DNA from: an uncultured Faecalibacterium sp.
Lineage (GTDB): Bacteria; Bacillota; Clostridia; Oscillospirales; Ruminococcaceae
Direction: 5' to 3'
NCBI GenBank assembly: GCA_934525735.1
Contig: CAKSZM010000054.1
Coordinates: forward strand, 1 to 12,704
Length of the DNA: 12,704 nt
The notes beneath the pieces are model-generated. The model did no database searches, had not been told where the DNA came from, and was given only the letters and a program-made list of their open reading frames with translations. This document shows positions 6,185 to 11,599 of the stretch, in pieces (the stretch's first letter is position 1; each line of letters opens with the position of its first letter). The position numbers and the translations under genes were made by a program.

Positions 6185-7519
6185 ATGGAACGCACCTATA
6201 TCAACGAGGTCCAGAAGGAAACCGGCAGCACGGTCAAGGTGCAGGGCTTTATCGAGAACCTGCGCAACAGCAAATATATGGCCTTCATCGTGCTGAAGGA
6301 TATTACCGGCAAACTGCAGATCACGGTCGAAAAGGCCGATCACCCCGATCTGGTGGATACCATCGACAAGCTCACCCCGGACTCTGTCATCACCGTTACT
6401 GGCAAGGTGATGGAGAACGATTACGTCAAGATGGGCGGCATCGAGATGATCCCCGAGAGCATCGAGATCGAAAGCATCGCCGATGCTCTGCCCATCGTCC
6501 GCAAGGAGATCGCAGCCACCAAGAAAAAGAAGGCTGTGGAACGTTCCAGCATCGACCAGCGTATCGACTACCGCTGGATCGACCTGCGCACCGACGAAAA
6601 CCAGCTCATGTTCAAGGCACAGAGCTGCTTCGTCAACGCCATGCGCAAGTTCCTGCTGGACCGCAACTTCATCGAGATCCACACCCCCAAGCTGATCGCT
6701 GCTGCCAGCGAGAGCGGCTCCGAGGTGTTCAAGGTGGATTACTTTGACCGCAATGCCTATCTGGCCCAGAGCCCGCAGTTCTACAAGCAGATGGCCATGG
6801 CTGCCGGCTTTGAGCGCATCTTCGAGACCGGCCCCGTGTTCCGCGCCGAGAAGAGCTACACCAACAAGCACTCCACCGAGTTCTCCGGCTTCGACCTGGA
6901 GTTCAGCTACATCACTTCCTTCAAGGACGTCATGAAGATGGAGGAAGAGCTGCTCACCGCCGGTCTGCAGGCCGTCAAGGATAACTACGGCGACCAGATC
7001 AAGGAGCTGTTCGGGCAGGAGGTCATCGTGCCCACCACGCCGTTCCCCGTGGTCAAGCTGGCCGACCTGTACAAGGGCCTGGAAGAAGAGTTCGGCTACA
7101 CCGTGGACGAGAGCGAAAAGGGCGACCTGACCACCGAGGCCGAGCGCCTGAGCTACGAGTGGGTCAAGAAACACTACGGCCACGAGTTCCTGTTCATTAC
7201 TGATTACTCTGCCGAGAAGCGTGCTTTCTACCACATGCGCGACGAGAACGGCGTGCCCCAGGGCTACGACCTGATCTGGCGCGGCGTCGAGATCACCACC
7301 GGTGCCCAGCGTGAGCACCGCTACGAAGTGCTGAAGAAGCAGGCTGAGGAGAAGGGTCTGGCCGAGGACGTCAAGTTCTATCTGGAGTTCTTCCAGTACG
7401 GCTGCCCGCCCCACGGCGGCTTCGGCCTGGGCATCGACCGTCTGACCATGCTGCTGTGCGGCCAGACCATCAAGGACGCAGAGTTCCTGTTCCGCGGCCC
7501 CAACCGTCTGACCCCGTAA
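6185..7519 (+). CDS. aspS: Aspartyl-tRNA synthetase, archaeal/eukaryotic type, probably non-discriminating
   Basis: This class II synthetase charges tRNA with aspartate. It has an N-terminal OB-fold anticodon-binding domain (about 15-95) and a class II catalytic core. Motif 1 lies near NFIEIHTPKL (161-170), motif 2 begins at FRAE (219-222) and motif 3 is GGFGLGIDRL (411-420). The C terminus ends in RLTP, as in archaeal AspRS. At 444 residues it lacks the large GAD insertion of the usual 590-residue bacterial enzyme, so it is the AspRS2 type. Enzymes of this type in bacteria commonly also aspartylate tRNA-Asn, which GatCAB then amidates. From memory of the Thermococcus enzyme, its discriminating residues W26 and K85 align here with E24 and about M83, which supports a relaxed specificity. 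Start ATG at 6185 follows AAAGGAGG. GatCAB is not in the window, so the dual role is inferred. Confidence 0.93.
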   Translation: MERTYINEVQKETGSTVKVQGFIENLRNSKYMAFIVLKDITGKLQITVEKADHPDLVDTIDKLTPDSVITVTGKVMENDYVKMGGIEMIPESIEIESIADALPIVRKEIAATKKKKAVERSSIDQRIDYRWIDLRTDENQLMFKAQSCFVNAMRKFLLDRNFIEIHTPKLIAAASESGSEVFKVDYFDRNAYLAQSPQFYKQMAMAAGFERIFETGPVFRAEKSYTNKHSTEFSGFDLEFSYITSFKDVMKMEEELLTAGLQAVKDNYGDQIKELFGQEVIVPTTPFPVVKLADLYKGLEEEFGYTVDESEKGDLTTEAERLSYEWVKKHYGHEFLFITDYSAEKRAFYHMRDENGVPQGYDLIWRGVEITTGAQREHRYEVLKKQAEEKGLAEDVKFYLEFFQYGCPPHGGFGLGIDRLTMLLCGQTIKDAEFLFRGPNRLTP

Positions 7520-7533
7520 TGATTTGAGTATGA

Positions 7534-7565
7534 ACAGGCTCCCGAGCTATGGCTCGGGAGCCTGT
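7534..7565 (+). terminator. 14-base perfect hairpin after aspS, probable terminator
   Basis: A perfect 14-base stem (7534-7547 with 7552-7565) with the four-base loop TATG starts 14 bases after the aspS stop. The following sequence TGTCATAT is only weakly U-rich, so termination may be partial. The sigma-E -35 box of spoIVA begins two bases after the stem, which limits how long a U-tract could be. Confidence 0.6.
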
Positions 7566-7566
7566 T

Positions 7567-7596
7567 GTCATATCCGCCCTGCCCGTTTCATACGAT
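7567..7596 (+). promoter_or_regulatory. Sigma-E-type sporulation promoter of spoIVA
   Basis: GTCATATC (7567-7574), a 14-base spacer and CATACGAT (7589-7596) match the Bacillus subtilis sigma-E pattern (GTCATATT, about 14 bases, CATACAAT) with one mismatch in each box. In B. subtilis spoIVA is transcribed by sigma-E in the mother cell, so position and gene agree. The start would be near 7603, about 53 bases before the TTG start. Confidence 0.75.
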
Positions 7597-7655
7597 ACAA
7601 CAGCGGCCCGGCGCATTCGTCCGGTGCACAGCGCAAACGGGAAGGGGAGAGCGTT

Positions 7656-9146
7656 TTGGCAAATCAGGAACAGAAGGGCATCTGCCGCGAGATCGGCGCA
7701 CGCACCGGCGGCGAGGTCTACATCGGGGTGGTGGGGCCGGTGCGCAGCGGAAAATCCACCTTTATCAAGCGGTTCATGGAGCAGCTGGTGCTGCCGGAGA
7801 TCGGCGCGGCGGCGGCGCGGGAGCGCGCCCGGGACGAGCTGCCCCAGTCGGCCGCCGGGCGCACCATCATGACCACCGAACCCAAGTTCATCCCGGAAAC
7901 GGCGGTGCCCCTGCAACTGGAAGGCGGCGGGGAGTGCCGGGTGCGGCTCATCGACTGTGTGGGCTATATGGTGGAAGGTGCCATGGGTCACGAGGAAAAC
8001 GAGAAGCCCCGCATGGTCAAAAGCCCGTGGTTCGACCACGAGGTGCCCTTCGACCTTGCCGCCGAGACCGGCACCCGCAAGGTGATCTGCGAGCACTCCA
8101 CCATCGGCATTGTGGTCACCACCGACGGCACGGTCAGCGACATCCCCAGGGCAGGGTATGCCGCAGCCGAAAAGCGGGTGATCGAAGAGCTGGACGCGCT
8201 GGGAAAACCGTACATCATCCTGCTCAACAGCACCCGCCCGGACGCCCCGGAGACAAAGCAGCTGGCCGAGGGCATGGCGCGGGACTACGGACGCACCGTT
8301 CTGCCGGTGAGCTGCGTGGATCTGGACGCGGCGGCGCTGGGGGACATCCTGCGGCGGGTGCTGTACGAGTTCCCGGTGCAGGAGCTGGATTTCGCCCTGC
8401 CGCGCTGGGTCACCATGCTGGAAAACGGCCACTGGCTGCAATCGCAGATCTACGATGCCGCCATGCAGCTGGCGGAGAAGGTCTCCCGCATGAAGGACGT
8501 CCCCGCCGGAACGGACGCCCCGGCGCTGGAATGCGACGCGGTACAGCGCTCTTCCATCAGCGGCATCGACCTTGCGGGCGGCATCGTGCGCATTGCGGTG
8601 GAGCTGAAGCCGGAGGTGTTCTATCAGGTGCTCAGCGAGCAGACCGGCCTTGCCATCGGGGACGAAGCGGGCCTGATGCCCTGCATCATGGAGCTGACAA
8701 AGGCGAAGCGCGAGTACGAAAAAGTGCGCAGCGCGCTGGAACAGGTGGAGGCTACCGGCTACGGCATTGTGATGCCCGCAGTGGACGAACTGCGGCTGGA
8801 GCAGCCCCAGATCGTGCGGCAGGGGGCAAGCTACGGCGTCCGGCTGGAGGCCAGTGCCCCGTCCATCCAGATGATGAAGGCCACCATCCGCACCGAACTC
8901 AGCCCCATCGTGGGCACCGAGAAGCAGAGCGAAGAGCTTGCCCGCAGCCTGCTGGCCGGGTTCGAGGACGACCCCGAAAAGCTGTGGGAGTCCAACATTT
9001 TCGGCAAAAGCCTGTATGAGCTGGTGAACGAGGGCTTACAGAGCAAACTGCTGCATATGCCGCAACAGGCCCGCACCCGCCTGCAGGAAACGCTGGAACG
9101 CGTCCTCAACGAGGGATGCACCGGGCTGATCTGCATCCTCATCTGA
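7656..9146 (+). CDS. spoIVA: Stage IV sporulation protein A (spore coat ATPase)
   Basis: SpoIVA is the ATP-hydrolysing protein that polymerises on the forespore surface as the base layer of the spore coat. From the TTG at 7656 the product is 496 residues, against 492 in B. subtilis, and it aligns along its whole length. The Walker A motif is GPVRSGKS (27-34), the conserved threonines are in TIMTTEPKF (70-78) and the Walker B aspartate is in LIDCVGY (99-105). NSTRPD near 191 matches the GTPase-like loop. The end, with LERVLNEGCTGLICILI, matches the C-terminal membrane/SpoVM-sensing region. TTG is chosen because AAGGGGAG (7642-7649) lies six bases before it and because the N terminus then fits the family. 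The frame is open further upstream, but that region holds the promoter. No frameshift or lost motif is seen, so the gene looks under selection. Confidence 0.95.
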   Translation: MANQEQKGICREIGARTGGEVYIGVVGPVRSGKSTFIKRFMEQLVLPEIGAAAARERARDELPQSAAGRTIMTTEPKFIPETAVPLQLEGGGECRVRLIDCVGYMVEGAMGHEENEKPRMVKSPWFDHEVPFDLAAETGTRKVICEHSTIGIVVTTDGTVSDIPRAGYAAAEKRVIEELDALGKPYIILLNSTRPDAPETKQLAEGMARDYGRTVLPVSCVDLDAAALGDILRRVLYEFPVQELDFALPRWVTMLENGHWLQSQIYDAAMQLAEKVSRMKDVPAGTDAPALECDAVQRSSISGIDLAGGIVRIAVELKPEVFYQVLSEQTGLAIGDEAGLMPCIMELTKAKREYEKVRSALEQVEATGYGIVMPAVDELRLEQPQIVRQGASYGVRLEASAPSIQMMKATIRTELSPIVGTEKQSEELARSLLAGFEDDPEKLWESNIFGKSLYELVNEGLQSKLLHMPQQARTRLQETLERVLNEGCTGLICILI

Positions 9147-9156
9147 AAAACAAAGG

Positions 9157-9190
9157 CGCTGCCGCAAAAACACGCGGCAGCGTCTTTTCT
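9157..9190. terminator. Bidirectional terminator between spoIVA and the TtcA-like gene
   Basis: CGCTGCCGC (9157-9165) pairs perfectly with GCGGCAGCG (9174-9182), followed by TCTTTTCT on the plus strand. On the minus strand the same hairpin is followed by CCTTTGTTTTT. It serves both convergent genes, and the plus-strand T tract reaches the stop codon of the minus-strand gene. Confidence 0.8.
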
Positions 9191-10059
9191 CACTCTTGTG
9201 CAGAAGATTCTTTTTCTTTTTCGTTGAACCGCTCAAGGAAGCTGTGCTCCACGCCCTCGGACTTATAGCCGGGCATGGTGTCCAATGCCACCGCATGGAT
9301 GCTGCGGAAGATGCTGTTCTCGATGTTGGGGTTGTCGCGCTTGAGCCGGCGCAGCAGGATCTTGACCTCCTGCCGCTTGGAACCGCCGCCGCCGTTGTCG
9401 CACATGGTGCAGTTCTCGGTAAAGCGGCAGGCGCACTGGATAAATTCCAGCTCGTTGTAGCGCTTCCACGCCAGAATATCCTCCTCCCGGATGCAGTACA
9501 TCGGGCGGATGAGGGTCATGCCGGGGAAGCTGGTGCTGTGGAGCTTGGGCGGCATGGCCTGCAGCTGGGAGCCGTAGAACATACTCATAACGGTGGTCTC
9601 GATGACGTCGTTGAAGTGGTGCCCCAGCGCGATCTTGTTGCAGCCCAGCTCTTTGGCCTTGCTGTACAGGTGGCCGCGGCGCATCCGGGCGCACAGGTAG
9701 CAGGGGTTCTTGTCGGTGTTGTTGGCAACGGCAAAGATGTTGCTTTCAAAAATCGTCACAGGAATGTGCAAAAGTTCTGCGTTGCTTTCGATCTTCTGGC
9801 GGTTGATCTCGTTGTATCCGGGGTCCATCACCAGAAACACCAGCTCAAAAGGCACATCGCTGTGGCGCTGCAGCTCCTGCATGAGCTTTGCCATCAGCAT
9901 GGAGTCCTTGCCGCCGGAAATGCACACGGCGATGCGGTCGCCCTCCTGCACCAACTCGTAGCGCTTGACCGCCACGATAAAGGGCGTCCAAAGCTCCTTG
10001 CGGTATTTTTTGATGATGCTGCGTTCGATCAGCTGATAGGGTTCCATTTCACATTTCAT
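9190..10059 (-). CDS. TtcA-family PP-loop tRNA thiolation enzyme
   Basis: This 289-residue protein belongs to the TtcA branch of PP-loop ATPases, which adenylate a tRNA base and replace its oxygen with sulfur. TtcA itself makes 2-thiocytidine at position 32. The PP-loop is SGGKDS (48-53). The cluster-binding pair C120-x-x-C123 is in PCYLCARMRRG, followed by GHHFNDVIET (146-155), a typical TtcA segment. A second cysteine group, C209, C211, C217 and C220, follows in a region ending with a short glycine run (223-226). The ATG at 10059 follows GAGAGG. It sits 23 bases after the cysteine desulfurase stop in the same direction, so the two are cotranscribed and the desulfurase is the natural sulfur donor. 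No promoter is needed between them. The exact tRNA base modified is not certain, since Firmicutes TtcA-like proteins are less studied than the E. coli enzyme. Confidence 0.88.
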   Translation of the reverse strand: MKCEMEPYQLIERSIIKKYRKELWTPFIVAVKRYELVQEGDRIAVCISGGKDSMLMAKLMQELQRHSDVPFELVFLVMDPGYNEINRQKIESNAELLHIPVTIFESNIFAVANNTDKNPCYLCARMRRGHLYSKAKELGCNKIALGHHFNDVIETTVMSMFYGSQLQAMPPKLHSTSFPGMTLIRPMYCIREEDILAWKRYNELEFIQCACRFTENCTMCDNGGGGSKRQEVKILLRRLKRDNPNIENSIFRSIHAVALDTMPGYKSEGVEHSFLERFNEKEKESSAQE

Positions 10060-10082
10060 AGTCAGTTTTACCTCTCCGGGGG

Positions 10083-11201
10083 TCAGGTCAGTTCACGGTA
10101 ACAGGCGTCGAAAGCCTGCAGAAAATCGGTCAGTTCCTGTTCGGTGGTCAGGTGGCTCAGACTGATGCGCCACGAGGACAGGGCGTTGCGCCGGTCGCGG
10201 CTGACGGCGAACACCGCCCGGGAGGGCAGGCCGTCGGACGAGCAGGCGGATTTGACCGAGACGCACACGCCCCGGGCGTCCAGCTCCCGCTGGAACACGG
10301 TGCCCTTCACGTTCTGCACGCTCAGGTTCAAAATCTGCGGCACGGCGTGCTCCGGGCTGTTGATGCGCACTTTCGGGTATTTGGCAAGCTCTGCGCGCAG
10401 GCGGGCGTTCAGGCCGCGGATGTACTCCGCCCGCTGGGGCAGGGCAGTCACGGCCTTGTCCAGCGCCAGCGCCAACGAGCAGGCCAGCGCCACGGTGGGG
10501 GTGCCGCTGCGGTAGATGGTGGTGCTCTCGCCGCCGTGGATGAGCGGTTCCAGCGCAAGGCCGCGGCGCTTGACCAGCACGCCGATGCCGTTCAGCCCGT
10601 AGAACTTGTGGGCGGTCAGGCTCATGGTGTCGATGCCCTCAAAGCTCACCGGCAGCTTGCCCACGGCCTGGGTGGCGTCCACATGAAAATGGCAGTGAGG
10701 GCGGTCCTTGAGCAGCGCAGCGATCTCGGCCACCGGCTGCACCACGCCCAGTTCGCTGTCCACGGCGGTGACAGCCACCAGAATGGTGTCCGGGCGCAGC
10801 AGCTCTTTTAAATGTTCCAGATCCACCGTGCCGTCCTGCCGGATGTCCACAAGGTCGATCTCATACCCCTGCTCCTGCAGGGCGGTCAGGCTCCCGCTGA
10901 CCGAGGAGTGCTCCAGCGGGGTGGAGATGATGTGCTTGCCGTGGTGGCGCTCCAGCCGGGCGATGCTCTTGAGGGCGAAGTTGTTGGCCTCGCTGGCACC
11001 GGATGTATAGACGATCTCGGCGGGCTGCACGTTCAGGCTGCGGGCGATGCTCTGGGTGGCTTCGTCGATGGCAGCCTTTGCGGCGGCGCCGGCCTGATGC
11101 CGGGAGTTGGCATTGCCCGGGCAATTGCGCTCGATTTCACAAAACCGCTGCAGCACCGCTTCATCGACCGGGGTGTTGGCGGAATAATCCAGATAGACCA
11201 T
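10083..11201 (-). CDS. Cysteine desulfurase (NifS/IscS-like, class V aminotransferase)
   Basis: This PLP enzyme removes sulfur from cysteine as an enzyme-bound persulfide and passes it to acceptors for tRNA thiolation, iron-sulfur clusters or cofactors. From the ATG at 11201 the product is 372 residues, the usual size. It starts with MVYLDYSANTPV, the family N terminus. The PLP lysine is K199 in SLTAHKFYG, with H98 (PLEHSS) and D175 (HVDATQ) as cofactor contacts. The catalytic cysteine is C320 in SVKSACSS. The start is chosen because AGGAGG lies four bases before it; an upstream in-frame ATG at 11228 has no such site and adds residues before the conserved start. It is the first gene of an operon with the TtcA-like gene. 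Only the pairing suggests that its main client is the tRNA thiolase; a general IscS-like role is also possible. Confidence 0.93.
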   Translation of the reverse strand: MVYLDYSANTPVDEAVLQRFCEIERNCPGNANSRHQAGAAAKAAIDEATQSIARSLNVQPAEIVYTSGASEANNFALKSIARLERHHGKHIISTPLEHSSVSGSLTALQEQGYEIDLVDIRQDGTVDLEHLKELLRPDTILVAVTAVDSELGVVQPVAEIAALLKDRPHCHFHVDATQAVGKLPVSFEGIDTMSLTAHKFYGLNGIGVLVKRRGLALEPLIHGGESTTIYRSGTPTVALACSLALALDKAVTALPQRAEYIRGLNARLRAELAKYPKVRINSPEHAVPQILNLSVQNVKGTVFQRELDARGVCVSVKSACSSDGLPSRAVFAVSRDRRNALSSWRISLSHLTTEQELTDFLQAFDACYRELT

Positions 11202-11238
11202 AGATCCTCCTGACATACAGATGTTCACAGTAGGTTAT

Positions 11239-11267
11239 ATTATAGTGTGCTTTGGACCGGATTGCAA
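11239..11267 (-). promoter_or_regulatory. Sigma-A promoter of the desulfurase-thiolase operon
   Basis: On the minus strand TTGCAA (11262-11267) is followed by a 17-base spacer and a consensus TATAAT (11239-11244). The start would be near 11232, leaving a leader of about 31 bases. Confidence 0.8.
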
Positions 11268-11320
11268 GCCCGCACCCTGCTGCGCCGGACAGAAAATTGC
11301 AGGAAATCCCGTCCAAACAG

Positions 11321-11349
11321 TTGCGGCAGAGCAAAAAATCTGCTATACT
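11321..11349 (+). promoter_or_regulatory. Sigma-A promoter of the uracil permease unit
   Basis: TTGCGG (11321-11326) is followed by a 17-base spacer and TATACT (11344-11349), preceded by TGC as an extended -10. The start would be near 11356, which gives a 240-base leader before the permease. It diverges from the desulfurase promoter. The 50 bases between the two show nothing further. Confidence 0.75.
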
Positions 11350-11452
11350 GACTTGAAGGCTGCTGTTCCCATGGCCTTTTGCGGGGCAGGGCAGCGGCTG
11401 TGCCGGGGCGACCCGGCGGTTTGGAAAGAGCCTGCGAGAAAGGAGAATCGCC

Positions 11453-11599
11453 ATGCTGCGTAAGAACCATCGACTGCACTGTATTGCTTTTCCCATTTTC
11501 CGGGCGGAATCATCGTTCCCAATTCAGGAGGCACTGCCGTTTACGCGGCAATGCCTCTTTTTTTGGGCAGAAGTCTGTAGGAGGCAGAAAACTTCATGA
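11453..11599 (+). CDS. Candidate 48-residue leader peptide upstream of uraA
   Basis: An ATG at 11453, preceded by AAGGAG (about 11440-11445), opens 48 codons. They run through the whole intrinsic terminator and stop at a TGA (11597-11599) that overlaps the permease ATG (ATGA). The peptide begins MLRKNHRLHC and shows no domain. Its third codon positions lack the strong G+C bias of the neighbouring genes, so it looks like a regulatory leader rather than a functional protein. Translation would place ribosomes over the terminator and deliver them to the permease start. The layout recalls PyrL, the 44-residue leader peptide of the E. coli pyrBI attenuator. The ORF could still be chance, since 48 codons is short. 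Confidence 0.4.
   Translation: MLRKNHRLHCIAFPIFRAESSFPIQEALPFTRQCLFFWAEVCRRQKTS
11528..11564 (+). terminator. Intrinsic terminator (attenuator) inside the uraA leader
   Basis: GAGGCA (11528-11533) pairs with TGCCTC (11552-11557), and after one mismatch TGCCG (11535-11539) pairs with CGGCA (11546-11550), closing a six-base loop. Seven T follow directly (11558-11564). It lies between the promoter and the permease with no complete gene before it, so it can only serve as an attenuator or end a small RNA. Confidence 0.8.
11570..11595 (+). promoter_or_regulatory. Hairpin holding the uraA ribosome binding site
   Basis: GAAGTCTG (11570-11577) can pair with CAGA (11585-11588) and CTTC (11592-11595), with a three-base bulge. 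The AGGAGG ribosome binding site (11579-11584) sits in the seven-base loop. The stem is short and weak, so it may be melted by ribosomes finishing the leader ORF. The site lies 11 bases from the ATG, a long but usable spacing. Confidence 0.4.

Larger units (their letters stand above)
11356..11595 (+). promoter_or_regulatory. Structured leader of the uracil permease gene (attenuator region)
   Basis: The leader begins with an eight-base stem (GGCTGCTG at 11358-11365 with CAGCGGCT at 11392-11399, two G-U pairs). Next comes a perfect GCCGGG/CCCGGC hairpin with a GCGA tetraloop (11402-11417). After these come an AAGGAG ribosome binding site, a short ORF, a U-rich tract (11482-11499), an intrinsic terminator and the permease ribosome binding site. 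This is the architecture of transcription attenuation. I do not recognise a known riboswitch class. Control by the PyrR protein, usual for Firmicutes pyrimidine genes, is an alternative that I cannot confirm or exclude. Confidence 0.6.

Noticed and set aside
6164..7414. 416-codon open frame on the minus strand opposite aspS
   Set aside because: It is rich in Leu, Val, Asp and His with no domain, and mirrors the codon bias of aspS.
7524..7655. Upstream extension of spoIVA to an ATG at 7524
   Set aside because: The extra region contains the aspS hairpin and the sigma-E promoter, has no family similarity, and the TTG at 7656 has a good ribosome binding site.
7718..8441. Several minus-strand open frames opposite spoIVA
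   Set aside because: All overlap a full-length conserved protein on the other strand and show no motif.
9196..10101. 301-codon open frame on the plus strand opposite the TtcA-like gene
   Set aside because: It is a shadow of a gene with clear catalytic motifs and crosses the operon junction.
11202..11228. Earlier ATG start at 11228 for the cysteine desulfurase
   Set aside because: It has no ribosome binding site, and the nine extra codons include the AGGAGG that serves the ATG at 11201.
11356..11450. Known riboswitch (purine, preQ1, cyclic-di-GMP, guanidine, TPP) or T-box in the uraA leader
   Set aside because: I could not match the conserved core of any of these classes by eye, and there is no T-box sequence. 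A covariance search would be decisive.
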